Assembly (NCBI GenBank): GCA_040219235.1
Contig: JAVJSV010000012.1
Span: 124,001 to 188,000, forward strand
DNA: 64,000 nucleotides
Direction: 5' to 3'
Source: Rhodospirillaceae bacterium
Lineage (GTDB): Bacteria; Pseudomonadota; Alphaproteobacteria; Rhodospirillales; Rhodospirillaceae
Shown: piece by piece, positions 16,397 to 25,191 of the stretch
How the letters are laid out: every line of letters starts with the position of its first letter
How positions within the stretch are numbered: position 1 is the stretch's first letter
Translations under genes and position numbers: made by a program
The notes under the pieces: model-generated
What the model was told of the DNA's origin: nothing
Seen by the model: only the letters and a program-made list of their open reading frames with translations
Databases searched by the model: none

Positions 16397-17032
16397 CTAT
16401 AGGGCACGTCGAAACGTCAGGCTGACGCGCCCGTCAAGACCGGCAAGCGGGCTGGTCCCGGGATAAATTTTCCGGATGCCATGAAACCGCATGCGGCTCT
16501 CCCCGCCCATGATGATGACGTCGCCGCTTTCAACCAGCACAGTGTGCGGCTTGTCCGATCTTTTCAATCCGCCGATCAGAAAATCTGCCGCCGCCCCCAA
16601 ACACACGGTAACAATTGGATATGAAAAATCGGCCTCGTCCTTATCTTGATGCAGGCCCATTTTTGCCCGGTTTTCGTAATGGTTGATCAGGCAGGCATCG
16701 GGCTGAAATCCGGCTACACCGGTTTTTGCCAGAACGGTTTTGAGCGTCTCAATAAACAGCTCAGGCATGAGCGGCCATGGTTTTCCGGATTTGGGATTTG
16801 TCGTGGTGTAGCGATATCCCTGTCTGTCGCTCCACCATCCCACGCGTCCGCAGTTGGTCATTCTGGCTGATGTCTGGTATCCGCTTCGCACTTCAGCAGC
16901 ATCGGACGGCGCTTCAGCCCATATCTCTTGAACGGCCTCTAAGAGCTGTGCCTGCGTTCTTTTATCAATCGCCAGCGATTTAATCTGAAATCCGCTCGGG
17001 AGCGGGTTGAAACCGGGTAAAGCGTGCTGCAT
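16397..17032 (-). CDS. alkB: AlkB alpha-ketoglutarate-dependent DNA/RNA repair dioxygenase
   Basis: A 211-aa Fe(II)/2-oxoglutarate dioxygenase that reverses 1-methyladenine and 3-methylcytosine damage. Iron ligands are visible as HxD in GLHQDKDE and the distal His in RMRFHGI; the 2OG/substrate arginines are in RVSLTFRRA (RxNxTFR-like, Ser in place of Asn). NHYENRAKMGLHQD is typical of bacterial AlkB. I choose ATG 17032 (MQHALPGFNPLP), which gives the usual length; the frame is open 43 codons further but that would overlap the upstream methyltransferase gene. It is the middle gene of a minus-strand trio (methyltransferase, alkB, RidA-like). No ada gene lies beside it. Confidence 0.9.
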   Translation of the reverse strand: MQHALPGFNPLPSGFQIKSLAIDKRTQAQLLEAVQEIWAEAPSDAAEVRSGYQTSARMTNCGRVGWWSDRQGYRYTTTNPKSGKPWPLMPELFIETLKTVLAKTGVAGFQPDACLINHYENRAKMGLHQDKDEADFSYPIVTVCLGAAADFLIGGLKRSDKPHTVLVESGDVIIMGGESRMRFHGIRKIYPGTSPLAGLDGRVSLTFRRAL

Positions 17033-17060
17033 GAGGGTCCGGAAGCAATTAGGAGTTCTG

Positions 17061-17900
17061 TTATTGATTAGGGGCGCGCTGTTTCTCGATGTCTTCCGGG
17101 CTATATCCTTTCGATAGCCACAGACGGTTGTAGTCGTCTTCCGTGCCTCTAAAAATTTCATCTAAATAGCGGGGCGCGATACCAAAGCAGTCCAGGTCTT
17201 CACTGGTTGTGGTTTTGCAAAGCGTTGTTAGAAAGCCGCCGTTCTCTAATGCCCGCACGAGGCGTGCTACGATGGCTTGTTTATACCACCGCGCAGATTT
17301 TGGCCGGCAGAGATAGAGTTTTCTGTATCCCACCAAAATTGGAGTGAAGCGTTCTTTATAGCGCTCAAGGTAGCGCAACGCAGACCAGGTCACCTGAGGA
17401 TATTCAGGCGCAAAAAAGTCATCAAGAACAACAATGCCATCGTCAGACAACGCCAAATGAGACAGCTCAAGATCGGCCTCAACGGCGGGGCCGGTGTGTT
17501 CGCCATCAATATGGATCCACCGTGCACTGCCACGGTCTAAATCTATGTCTGACAAGGCGAGTAAACTGGATCTTGCTTCAATCAAATTAACGGCCAAATT
17601 GACCGCGTTCTTGGTGTCCATCCCGGCTTTGTTTAGGGATTCCAGAATGTGATCCGTCTGAAGTTTTATATCGATCAACGCTAGCTTTTCACCGGCATCC
17701 GGGGCCAGAAAGGCCGCCAGAATGGCGGCAGATTTGCCCCTGAAAACCCCGATTTCCATAAGATGCCCGGGCACTTTAAAATCAATCTGGGTGCGCAGTA
17801 AGGTGGCCCAAATCCAGAAGGTTTCCATCGGGCACCACCCGGACAGAGCGGGGAACTGATCTGCGAGGTGTGCGATTCGGGCGTCCAGTTGGTTGGTCAT
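17061..17900 (-). CDS. Class I SAM-dependent methyltransferase (Methyltransf_24 / TylF-like)
   Basis: A 279-aa protein with a Rossmann methyltransferase core: SAM-binding loop MEIGVFRGKSAA (about residues 66-77), then an acidic strand RWIHIDGEHTG and ALSDDGIVVLDDFF, features of the cephalosporin hydroxylase/macrocin O-methyltransferase-like family (metal-dependent sugar O-methyltransferases). I start at ATG 17900, preceded by GGAAACAG; the frame extends 26 codons further with no recognisable content. Likely acts on a sugar or polysaccharide; the neighbours (alkB, RidA-like) do not point to the substrate. The gene is divergent from dnaK and begins 241 bases from the dnaK start. Confidence 0.8.
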   Translation of the reverse strand: MTNQLDARIAHLADQFPALSGWCPMETFWIWATLLRTQIDFKVPGHLMEIGVFRGKSAAILAAFLAPDAGEKLALIDIKLQTDHILESLNKAGMDTKNAVNLAVNLIEARSSLLALSDIDLDRGSARWIHIDGEHTGPAVEADLELSHLALSDDGIVVLDDFFAPEYPQVTWSALRYLERYKERFTPILVGYRKLYLCRPKSARWYKQAIVARLVRALENGGFLTTLCKTTTSEDLDCFGIAPRYLDEIFRGTEDDYNRLWLSKGYSPEDIEKQRAPNQ

Positions 17901-17978
17901 AACTCTGTTTCCTGAGCCGGGGCTTATTCTGAGGGCAAAAGTTAACACGTTACAGAGTGAAAAATTATCATTCTGCAT

Positions 17979-18008
17979 GTTGCGAGGTATTCCCGGACCC
18001 CCTATATA
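17979..18008 (+). promoter_or_regulatory. Probable dnaK promoter, heat-shock-like
   Basis: TTGCGA (17980-17985) and TATATA (18003-18008) are 17 bases apart, acceptable spacing for a vegetative promoter. The same stretch also resembles a sigma-32 site: GTTGCGA, then 13 bases, then CCCCTATA, compared with CTTGAAA...CCCCATNT. Transcription would start near 18015, leaving a leader of about 125 bases before the dnaK ATG. Overlapping vegetative and heat-shock promoters fit a chaperone gene. Assigned by eye. Confidence 0.5.
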
Positions 18009-18054
18009 CCCCTCGACCCTGGCGGGGAAAGCAGGTCTCCTGAATTAGATCAGC

Positions 18055-18117
18055 ATATCCCCTCAGAATGACCTTTGGGGGATATCCCACGGCGCCGCAT
18101 TTGGGCCGGGGATATCC
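18055..18117 (+). repeat. Repeated GGGGATATCC motifs in the dnaK 5' leader
   Basis: ATATCCCC at 18055-18062 is the inverse of GGGGATAT at 18078-18085, allowing an 8-bp stem with a 15-base loop. A further direct copy, GGGGATATCC, lies at 18108-18117, so it can compete for the same partner strand. The motifs end 24 bases before the dnaK ATG and about 12 before its ribosome site (AAGGA). Alternative pairing could tune dnaK translation or mRNA stability with temperature; alternatively they are protein binding sites. Confidence 0.5.
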
Positions 18118-18141
18118 GCCTCAATAAGAAGGAAGAAAATT

Positions 18142-20052
18142 ATGGGTAAAGTTATTGGTATTGACCTCGGGACAACCAACTCCTGCGTCGCCGTTATGGA
18201 CGGCTCTGACCCCCGGGTGATTGAAAACGCTGAGGGTGTGCGCACCACACCATCGATGGTCGCGTTCACGGAATCAGGAGAGCGCCTTGTTGGGCAGCCG
18301 GCCAAGCGCCAGGCTGTTACCAACCCTGAGAATACCCTTTTTGCTATTAAGCGACTGATCGGTCGTCGTTTTGATGATCCCACCGTTAAAAAAGACCAGG
18401 CCCTGGTCCCTTATTCCATTATCAAGGGTGAAAACGGCGATGCCTGGGTTTCCGCTGGAAAAGAGAAGTATGCGCCTTCTCAGGTTTCAGCCTTTATTTT
18501 GCAAAAAATGAAAGAAACCGCTGAGAGCTATCTTGGCGAATCTGTAACTGAAGCCGTGATTACGGTCCCAGCCTATTTTAATGATAGCCAACGTCAGGCC
18601 ACTAAAGATGCGGGTAAAATTGCTGGCCTAGATGTTCTACGCATTATCAACGAGCCGACTGCCGCTGCCTTAGCCTATGGAATGGACAAGGAAGCTTCGG
18701 GCATCATCGCGGTTTATGACCTTGGTGGCGGTACGTTTGACGTATCTGTTTTGGAAATCGGCGATGGCGTCTTTGAAGTTAAATCAACCAACGGCGATAC
18801 ATTCCTCGGTGGTGAAGACTTTGATGCCCGGATCATTGAGTACCTTGCAGAAGAGTTCAAAAAAGAAAACGGTATAGATCTCCGCAAGGACAAATTGGCG
18901 CTGCAACGTCTTAAAGAAGGCGCTGAAAAGGCTAAAATCGAACTCTCCAGTTCGGGTCAAACAGAAGTCAACCTGCCGTTCATCACTGCAGATGCCTCTG
19001 GACCTCAGCACTTAAATATCAAGCTCACCCGGGCGAAGTACGAAGCCCTGGTTGATGACCTGGTTCAGCGGACCATTGAGCCCTGTAAGAAAGCTCTTAA
19101 AGATGCTGGCCTTAAGCCAAACGAGATCAATGAGGTGATCCTGGTCGGTGGTATGACCCGCATGCCCAAGGTTCAGGCCGCAGTGAAAGAGTTCTTTGGT
19201 CGCGAACCCCATAAGGGTGTTAACCCCGACGAAGTTGTTGCTCTTGGCGCCGCCATTCAAGCGGGTGTTCTTAAGGGTGACGTTAAAGACGTCCTACTGC
19301 TTGATGTGACGCCGTTGTCGCTCGGCATCGAAACGCTTGGTGGTGTGTTCACGCGTTTGATCGATCGCAACACCACGGTGCCAACACGAAAGAGCCAGAC
19401 ATTCTCGACGGCAGAAGACAATCAGCAGGCTGTGACCATTCGCGTGTTCCAAGGGGAGCGCGAGATGGCGTCAGACAACAAACTACTGGGTCAGTTTGAT
19501 CTTATGGGAATTCCGCCGTCACCGCGCGGTGTACCTCAGATTGAGGTCACATTCGATATTGATGCCAACGGCTTGGTCAACGTCTCAGCTAAAGATAAAG
19601 CCACGGGCAAAGAGCAGCAGATTCGCATTCAAGCCTCAGGTGGCTTGTCAGACAGCGATATTGATCAGATGGTCAAAGATGCTGAAATGCACGCGGATGA
19701 AGATAAAAAGAAACGCGAGTCTGTTGATGCTCGCAACCAAGCAGATGGTCTGATTCACTCAACAGAAAAGACTCTGAAAGAACACGGAGACAAAGTTGAC
19801 GCGTCTGACAAGGGTGAAATTGAAACAGCCCTCCAAGCCTTGAAAGACTCGCTCGACTCAGACGATGTGGAAGACATCAAAGCCAAAACAGAAGCCTTGA
19901 TGCAGGCATCTATGAAACTTGGTCAGGCCATGTATGAAAGTGAACAAGCCGCAGCCGGCGAAGACGGTGGCGATGGCGGCGATGCTTCACCGGACGATGC
20001 GGAAATTGTCGATGCAGACTTTGAAGAAGTCGACGACAAAGACAAAAGCTGA
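18142..20052 (+). CDS. dnaK: Molecular chaperone DnaK (Hsp70)
   Basis: A 636-aa Hsp70 of standard length. ATPase domain begins [21 protein letters not shown]; phosphate loop [12 protein letters not shown]; adenosine-binding [12 protein letters not shown]; linker [19 protein letters not shown]; substrate-binding domain and lid follow, ending in the acidic tail ([13 protein letters not shown]) carrying the conserved EEVD-like terminus of bacterial DnaK. The ribosome site AAGGA lies 8 bases before ATG. It works with DnaJ (next gene) and GrpE (10253). A promoter with heat-shock character and a repeat-rich leader precede it. Confidence 0.99.
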   Translation: MGKVIGIDLGTTNSCVAVMDGSDPRVIENAEGVRTTPSMVAFTESGERLVGQPAKRQAVTNPENTLFAIKRLIGRRFDDPTVKKDQALVPYSIIKGENGDAWVSAGKEKYAPSQVSAFILQKMKETAESYLGESVTEAVITVPAYFNDSQRQATKDAGKIAGLDVLRIINEPTAAALAYGMDKEASGIIAVYDLGGGTFDVSVLEIGDGVFEVKSTNGDTFLGGEDFDARIIEYLAEEFKKENGIDLRKDKLALQRLKEGAEKAKIELSSSGQTEVNLPFITADASGPQHLNIKLTRAKYEALVDDLVQRTIEPCKKALKDAGLKPNEINEVILVGGMTRMPKVQAAVKEFFGREPHKGVNPDEVVALGAAIQAGVLKGDVKDVLLLDVTPLSLGIETLGGVFTRLIDRNTTVPTRKSQTFSTAEDNQQAVTIRVFQGEREMASDNKLLGQFDLMGIPPSPRGVPQIEVTFDIDANGLVNVSAKDKATGKEQQIRIQASGGLSDSDIDQMVKDAEMHADEDKKKRESVDARNQADGLIHSTEKTLKEHGDKVDASDKGEIETALQALKDSLDSDDVEDIKAKTEALMQASMKLGQAMYESEQAAAGEDGGDGGDASPDDAEIVDADFEEVDDKDKS

Positions 20053-20114
20053 CGCACCGTTTGTCTAAACATTCTCTTGGGATGTCCCCATGATGGTCCC
20101 ACCTTCAAACCACC

Positions 20115-20149
20115 TTACCGGTCCAGCTGGAAATCAGCTGGGCCGGTAA
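20115..20149 (+). terminator. Strong stem-loop between dnaK and dnaJ
   Basis: A 15-bp stem (one G-U pair) around a 5-base GAAAT loop: arms at 20115-20129 and 20135-20149. No T-run follows, so it is more likely a partial attenuator or an RNA-processing/stability element than a full intrinsic terminator. Similar hairpins between dnaK and dnaJ in other bacteria give more dnaK than dnaJ mRNA. The dnaJ ribosome site GGCGGAGG lies 12 bases beyond it. Confidence 0.65.
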
Positions 20150-20173
20150 ACTTCCCAAGTGGCGGAGGCCTTA

Positions 20174-21319
20174 ATGGCAAAACGCGACTATTATGATGTG
20201 CTTGGCGCGAGTAAGACCGCGTCCGGCGATGAGCTTAAAAAAACGTACCGCAAGCTCGCTATGAAATATCACCCGGACCGTAATCCGGGAGACAAAGAAG
20301 CTGAGCAAAAATTTAAAGACCTCAATGAAGCTTACGAAGTCCTAAAGGACGAGCAAAAACGCGCCGCCTACGACCAGTATGGTCATGCTGCTTTTGAGCA
20401 TGGCGGTGGTCCCGGTGCGGGCCGCGGCGGGTTCAGCGGTGGTTTTGGCGGTGGGTTCTCTGACATTTTCGACGAAATGTTTGGCGATATGATGGGTGGC
20501 CGCCGTGGCCGGGGTCAAACCCAGTCCAGGGGCCAAGATCTTCGCTACAACATGGAAGTCAGCCTGGAAGATGCATACCAGGGTAAAAAGGCGACCATTA
20601 CCGTTCCGTCTTCTACAACCTGTGCGTCATGTGATGGCAGCGGCGGCAAGGATGGTGCAAAACCAGACACCTGCTCATCGTGTGGCGGTGCAGGTAAAGT
20701 AAGAAGTCAGCAAGGCTTCTTTACGGTTGAGCGCTCCTGTCCCACTTGCGGCGGTGCGGGGCGCGTGATCAAAAATCCATGCGGAAGCTGCCGCGGCACT
20801 GGCCGAACGCGCAAAGACAAAACACTCGAGGTGACTATTCCACCGGGTGTTGAAGATGGCACCCGCATCCGCCTCGCCGGAGAAGGAGAAGCCGGACTAA
20901 ACGGAGCCCCAGCCGGAGATCTGTATATTTTTCTTGGCCTCAAGCCACACCGTTTGTTCCAGCGTGATGGCGCAAATCTTTATATGCGCGTGCCAATCTC
21001 AATGACGATTGCGGCCTTAGGCGGGGAAGTTGAAGTTCCGACCATTGAAGGCAGCAAGGTTCGGGTTTCAATTCCCCAAGGATGCCAAAACGGGCACCAG
21101 TTCCGTTTGCGTGGCAAGGGCATGAATGTGCTGCGGTCGACGGCCCGAGGAGACATGTTCCTCGAAGCAGCGGTTGAAGTTCCCGTCAATCTGACAAAGA
21201 AACAAAAAGAACTTCTACGTGAGTTTGAAAAAGACAGCGACCAGAAAACCTATAGTCCTGAGGCTCAAGGCTTTTTTGATAAGATCAAAGACTTTTTTGA
21301 AGACCTGACTGAGAAGTAA
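20174..21319 (+). CDS. dnaJ: Co-chaperone DnaJ (Hsp40)
   Basis: A 381-aa type I DnaJ. The J domain starts [10 protein letters not shown] and contains the essential HPD ([10 protein letters not shown]). A G/F-rich linker follows (residues about 75-115), then four zinc-finger CxxCxGxG repeats ([32 protein letters not shown]) and the C-terminal substrate domain ([17 protein letters not shown]). I start at ATG 20174 because MAKRDYY is the family N-terminus and GGCGGAGG lies just upstream; an in-frame ATG 15 bases earlier would sit before that ribosome site. It delivers clients to DnaK. Confidence 0.98.
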   Translation: MAKRDYYDVLGASKTASGDELKKTYRKLAMKYHPDRNPGDKEAEQKFKDLNEAYEVLKDEQKRAAYDQYGHAAFEHGGGPGAGRGGFSGGFGGGFSDIFDEMFGDMMGGRRGRGQTQSRGQDLRYNMEVSLEDAYQGKKATITVPSSTTCASCDGSGGKDGAKPDTCSSCGGAGKVRSQQGFFTVERSCPTCGGAGRVIKNPCGSCRGTGRTRKDKTLEVTIPPGVEDGTRIRLAGEGEAGLNGAPAGDLYIFLGLKPHRLFQRDGANLYMRVPISMTIAALGGEVEVPTIEGSKVRVSIPQGCQNGHQFRLRGKGMNVLRSTARGDMFLEAAVEVPVNLTKKQKELLREFEKDSDQKTYSPEAQGFFDKIKDFFEDLTEK

Positions 21320-21324
21320 GGGCG

Positions 21325-21963
21325 TTACAGTTTACCGCGCAGTCTTTGCGACCACGTTAATTTCTGTGGCGCCGCTTCTTTGCCGTCCAGGTAGCTCCAA
21401 AAAAATGACATGGTATATTTTACGTCTCGTGAGGGACTCACGCCCCGATGCAAGTGTGTCCAATAAGGCGGAAACACAACAACCTTGCCTGCTTCCGGTT
21501 GAATTTTGTGGCCCTGATGCAAAAACTCAGTTGCGCCCTCTATTTTTACATCAGACAAATACAGCAAACACGCAAGCACCCGCTCAGCAGTGTCCATACC
21601 TGCATTGTCTGCATGCCAGGCAAACCCCTGTCCCGGATCAACCCGTTCAATGCGGGGGTAGCGGCACCCGACGCGTCCCGATGAAAGATGTTCAGAAAGC
21701 GCTGGAAAGGCGGTTGCATACTTGGCAACGGCCTTCGCGACGGCCGCGTGGGTCTGAACAACCACATCTTTCCATTCGTCCATCGTGTCATTGAGAAACA
21801 GAATTGTACCGGTGCGTCCCGGGTCTTCTCGTCTCTCTGATTTACCAACTGTCGAAGGATGCTTGCGAGGATCCGCCTCAAAGCGGTCAATCAGCATCTG
21901 GCAATACTCTGGCCCAAGCATGTTAGGATATTCTTGGATAAAAGAGGGATGAGCGTGTGACAC
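21325..21963 (-). CDS. 2OG-Fe(II) oxygenase, prolyl 4-hydroxylase-like
   Basis: A 212-aa dioxygenase of the P4Hc type. The iron-binding His-x-Asp is in FAWHADN (about residues 115-121) and the distal His in WTHLHRGV; the 2OG-binding basic residue is in SPSRDVKYTMSFF. It starts with GTG (21963); no ATG of suitable position exists upstream, and internal Met15 would remove the first strand. Convergent with dnaJ (5 bases between stops). The neighbouring GT41 and methyltransferase genes suggest a role in protein or glycan modification, but bacterial members hydroxylate varied substrates including free amino acids. Confidence 0.83.
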   Translation of the reverse strand: MSHAHPSFIQEYPNMLGPEYCQMLIDRFEADPRKHPSTVGKSERREDPGRTGTILFLNDTMDEWKDVVVQTHAAVAKAVAKYATAFPALSEHLSSGRVGCRYPRIERVDPGQGFAWHADNAGMDTAERVLACLLYLSDVKIEGATEFLHQGHKIQPEAGKVVVFPPYWTHLHRGVSPSRDVKYTMSFFWSYLDGKEAAPQKLTWSQRLRGKL

Positions 21964-22033
21964 GTAGGATTACCATTGTGAAAGACCGTGAAACGAATTC
22001 ACACCCTATCTTTTTATAGCGTAGTGTTGAAGC

Positions 22034-23653
22034 ATGATTGGTTTCTTCTCCCGGCTTTTCAGTTCTAAATCTGTCGCTTCACGTGACCTCACGGATGAGA
22101 CCGAGGCAGCGTTAAACACAACACTTACAAGGCTCTCGTCACTGGTGCCATCTGCTGCCGCTGAAGGACCGGCGGCGCAAGCAGCACTGGCAGACGCTTT
22201 GTATGATGCGGGCGCAACAGCCCTTGAGGTTGGATACCCGGGGCTGGCCGCCACTGCTCTTTCACAGGCGCAAAACCTTGGGTGTGGTGAGCGCTATCTT
22301 GATTACAACTTGGCGCTTGCTTACAGCCGGAGTGGTCAAGCCAAGCAGGCCCACGAAAGTTTTAAAACAGCTTTTTTTGGTTCTTTAAACGATGAAAAAG
22401 GCGACGGCTACTACCTTAGAAACCTTCACGCCGTTGAAGGCGTAACGCTCAAGCAACTCTATGAAGACGCCGGTATTTGGGCGCAACGGTATGCAACAGG
22501 GCTCATACCGTACCGCCATGAAAAACGTCCTCCCCCTGGCCGTGCCAAGCTGCGGGCCAAGATGCGGGCCAAGCTGAGGGTGGGGCTCTTGTCCGGGCGC
22601 TTCTGCCGCCATGCCGTTGGTTTTCTGACCCTGGCCGGTCTTGAAAAAGTTGATCCCTCTAAACTCGAATTTTTTCTCTACGCCAATGGGTCCCCAGAAG
22701 ACGACTACACACAGCGTTTCAAAACAATTGCCGCGCAATGGCATGACATCACTGAATTAGACGATGCCGCAGCGGCCAAACTTATTCACGATCATAAATT
22801 GGATATTCTGATTGATATGGCCGGACATTCCGGTGGCTCCCGCATGGGGGTTGTCATGCGCAAGCCAGCGCCTGTTCAAGCGAAATGGGCAGGTGGTCAA
22901 CATGGCACCACGGGCGTTTCCGCGCTGGATTATTTTATAACCGATGAAATTGAAACTCCAACGCATCATGATCCGTATTTTCATGAAACGCCGGTACGTC
23001 TGCCCAATGCCTATGCCTGTTATACGCCACCGCCTGATGCGCCGGATGTCGCGTCTTTACCGACCCTAAAAAATGGTCACCTGACGTTCGGCTGCTTCAA
23101 CAATATCGCCAAACTGAGCGATGCAACCATTGCCACATGGGTAGAAATTTTAAATCAGGTTCCGGCCAGCCGTTTAATTCTTAAACATTCTGCATTGTCG
23201 GAACAAATTACGAGAGACCGCATCGCGGCGCAATTTTCCTCTTATGGCCTGTCGCCTTTGCGGCTTGATTTGAGAACGCCCACAGATCAACAGGCCCATT
23301 TGGCGGCCTATGCGGATGTCGATATTGCGCTTGATCCGTTTCCCTGGAGCGGTTGCGTCACCACCTGCGAAAGCCTGTGGATGGGGGTGCCAGTGCTAAC
23401 ACTCCTAGGAGATGCGTTTTGCCACCGTCATTCCGCGAGCTTCCTCACAGCGGTGGGTTTGGAAGACTGGGTCGCTAAAGATAAAAAGGAGTACATTGAA
23501 AAAGCTATTAGTTTTGCAGCAGATAAACAGTTGTTGCTCGGTCTTAGATCATGCCTAAGGCAAAGCATTAATCTATCTCCACTATGTTGTTCGGGTAGAT
23601 TTGCTATCAACTTAACTCAAGTTTTGTATCAGATAGCCGATGGAGAGCTTTGA
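22034..23653 (+). CDS. GT41-family glycosyltransferase, O-GlcNAc-transferase (SPINDLY/OGT)-like
   Basis: A 539-aa protein with a short TPR-like helical N-terminus (about residues 20-130) and a C-terminal GT41 catalytic domain in two Rossmann lobes. Recognisable features: RVGLLSGRFCRHAVGFL, DILIDMAGHSGGSRMGVVMRKPAPVQAKWAGGQHGTTG, LTFGCFNNIAKLSD, and ALDPFPWSGCVTTCESLWMGVPVLTL with the sugar-nucleotide region. Members transfer GlcNAc or fucose to Ser/Thr of proteins. It is cytoplasmic, with no signal peptide. The N-terminus contains repeated RAKLRAKMRAKLR at about 176-188. It is followed by an FkbM methyltransferase; a second GT41 gene sits at the right edge of the window. Confidence 0.88.
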   Translation: MIGFFSRLFSSKSVASRDLTDETEAALNTTLTRLSSLVPSAAAEGPAAQAALADALYDAGATALEVGYPGLAATALSQAQNLGCGERYLDYNLALAYSRSGQAKQAHESFKTAFFGSLNDEKGDGYYLRNLHAVEGVTLKQLYEDAGIWAQRYATGLIPYRHEKRPPPGRAKLRAKMRAKLRVGLLSGRFCRHAVGFLTLAGLEKVDPSKLEFFLYANGSPEDDYTQRFKTIAAQWHDITELDDAAAAKLIHDHKLDILIDMAGHSGGSRMGVVMRKPAPVQAKWAGGQHGTTGVSALDYFITDEIETPTHHDPYFHETPVRLPNAYACYTPPPDAPDVASLPTLKNGHLTFGCFNNIAKLSDATIATWVEILNQVPASRLILKHSALSEQITRDRIAAQFSSYGLSPLRLDLRTPTDQQAHLAAYADVDIALDPFPWSGCVTTCESLWMGVPVLTLLGDAFCHRHSASFLTAVGLEDWVAKDKKEYIEKAISFAADKQLLLGLRSCLRQSINLSPLCCSGRFAINLTQVLYQIADGEL

Positions 23654-23671
23654 CGTGATATGTAATTTGAA

Positions 23672-24364
23672 ATGAATATCATTACAAAAATGTGGCGTCG
23701 TCTAATTAGGCCAAGAATCATAAGCCAAAACGGAGTCATATTAGATGTTAGCTCTCGTAATATATCGCCTGAACTTAGACAGATCATATACATGGGCGGA
23801 TATGAGAGACAGGAAATAGATATTCTTTCTAAAACGCTAAGTCCTAATGATCGACTTCTTGATATTGGCGCAGGTATTGGCCTCACTGCAGTATGGGCTG
23901 CTATGCATTTAGCACGGCCAGGTAGCGTAACAGTCGTTGAAGCATCTCCGATGTTAATAGAACTCATAGATAAAAATGCCAGGTTAAACAATGTTGGACT
24001 GGTCATAAATTGGTTTGCCGTAACTTCTAATATCGGAGAGGTTGAGTTCAATATTACGCCTCATTTTTGGTCGTCTTCGACCCTGCCACGTCATAATGCT
24101 ACTTCAATTGTGGTTCCATCGACAAAAATAGAAAATTTGATCGAGGAGTGTCAGCCATCATACTTGATGATTGATATAGAGGGCGGGGAATATGAGGCAA
24201 TTATCGACAGCACCCTGGATGGTGTCGATAAGATTTGTATAGAAATCCATCCACATTATATTGGAGAAGAAAAATCTATCGAGTTGATAACGCATATTCT
24301 TGATATAGGGTTTACAGCGAATAAGGCTCTTTGTGCAAATAACGTTTATTTTTTTTCCAGATGA
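23672..24364 (+). CDS. FkbM-family methyltransferase in an AT-rich segment
   Basis: A 230-aa SAM-dependent methyltransferase: SAM loop LLDIGAGIGLTAVWAA (about residues 63-78), VTVVEASP, and the FkbM hallmark LMIDIEGGEYEAI near 165-177. FkbM enzymes O-methylate sugars or glycans. The gene is markedly richer in A+T than all its neighbours, with many ATA, TTA and AAT codons, which suggests recent acquisition from a different genome. It starts 18 bases after the GT41 stop and converges with another methyltransferase gene (3 bases between stops). Probably modifies the glycan made by the GT41 enzyme. Confidence 0.85.
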   Translation: MNIITKMWRRLIRPRIISQNGVILDVSSRNISPELRQIIYMGGYERQEIDILSKTLSPNDRLLDIGAGIGLTAVWAAMHLARPGSVTVVEASPMLIELIDKNARLNNVGLVINWFAVTSNIGEVEFNITPHFWSSSTLPRHNATSIVVPSTKIENLIEECQPSYLMIDIEGGEYEAIIDSTLDGVDKICIEIHPHYIGEEKSIELITHILDIGFTANKALCANNVYFFSR

Positions 24365-24367
24365 TCA

Positions 24368-25096
24368 TCATTGTTCCTTGGGTCTATTGAAAAAGAGATC
24401 TCCAGCTCTTTCTACCCAATCTAAATACAAATCTGGGTGAACGGTCGAAAGCAGATCAAGATTTTCTGTAATCGCATTTTTTACGCTGGGCCATCGCGAT
24501 ATTTTTTCTTCCTTTAAATAGACAATGACGTTTTGTTTTAACCACCAAAGTATCTGCGTATCGCCCCAGAACATCGGCCTAATAAGGTCCAAAGCTACGA
24601 AGTGCTTTTGGGAGAACTTGTGAGCCCAATAAGATTGCCATTGTTCATTCACATGTCCGTTGCCCCCCTGAAAGGGAATGGCCGCTGAAAACAAAATAAT
24701 ATTTCCATGCCGGACTAAACTGTCGACAAATACGTCGGCGACTGCTTTGGGTAGATGCTCAGCAACTTCCAGGCTGATCACCAGGTCAAATTGTTGGCCG
24801 AGGTCCAGAGGGCTTTCCAAGGACTGAGAAAGGAAGCAGGATTGTGGAATCAGCAATTCACTTGGGTTTATCCACGGCCCATCTACGCCCAGGATGGTAT
24901 CGGCCCCCAACTCCTTGGCGGCCTGCAGCCATGCCCCGTGCCCGCACCCGATATCAAGCACGGAGGATGGTGAAAAGGTTTGGAATACGGAGGACAGAAT
25001 TTTCCGCGCCGATGCCAGCCTGGCATTGGCGTTGGCGTCTAGCATCGCATTATAGCCGCTCGGGTCACTGGGCGTTGAGTCTAGGTTTTGAGTCAT
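24368..25096 (-). CDS. Class I SAM-dependent methyltransferase (Methyltransf_23-like)
   Basis: A 242-aa protein with the SAM-binding signature VLDIGCGHGAWLQAAKELG (about residues 44-62), an acidic post-I motif ILGVDGP, and LVISLEVAEHLP as motif II. This pattern fits sugar or polysaccharide methyltransferases and ubiquinone-type methyltransferases; the placement beside FkbM and GT41 genes favours a glycan role. Transcribed on its own, divergent from dapB with 95 bases between starts. Confidence 0.83.
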   Translation of the reverse strand: MTQNLDSTPSDPSGYNAMLDANANARLASARKILSSVFQTFSPSSVLDIGCGHGAWLQAAKELGADTILGVDGPWINPSELLIPQSCFLSQSLESPLDLGQQFDLVISLEVAEHLPKAVADVFVDSLVRHGNIILFSAAIPFQGGNGHVNEQWQSYWAHKFSQKHFVALDLIRPMFWGDTQILWWLKQNVIVYLKEEKISRWPSVKNAITENLDLLSTVHPDLYLDWVERAGDLFFNRPKEQ

Positions 25097-25191
25097 GTCT
25101 TTAGTATAGAGACACAGTCGCCCAAGAAAAGCTCGGAGACCTGTGCTACCTTATCAGCACGATCCTAGCGTTTAACCGGAGAGTTTTCATT

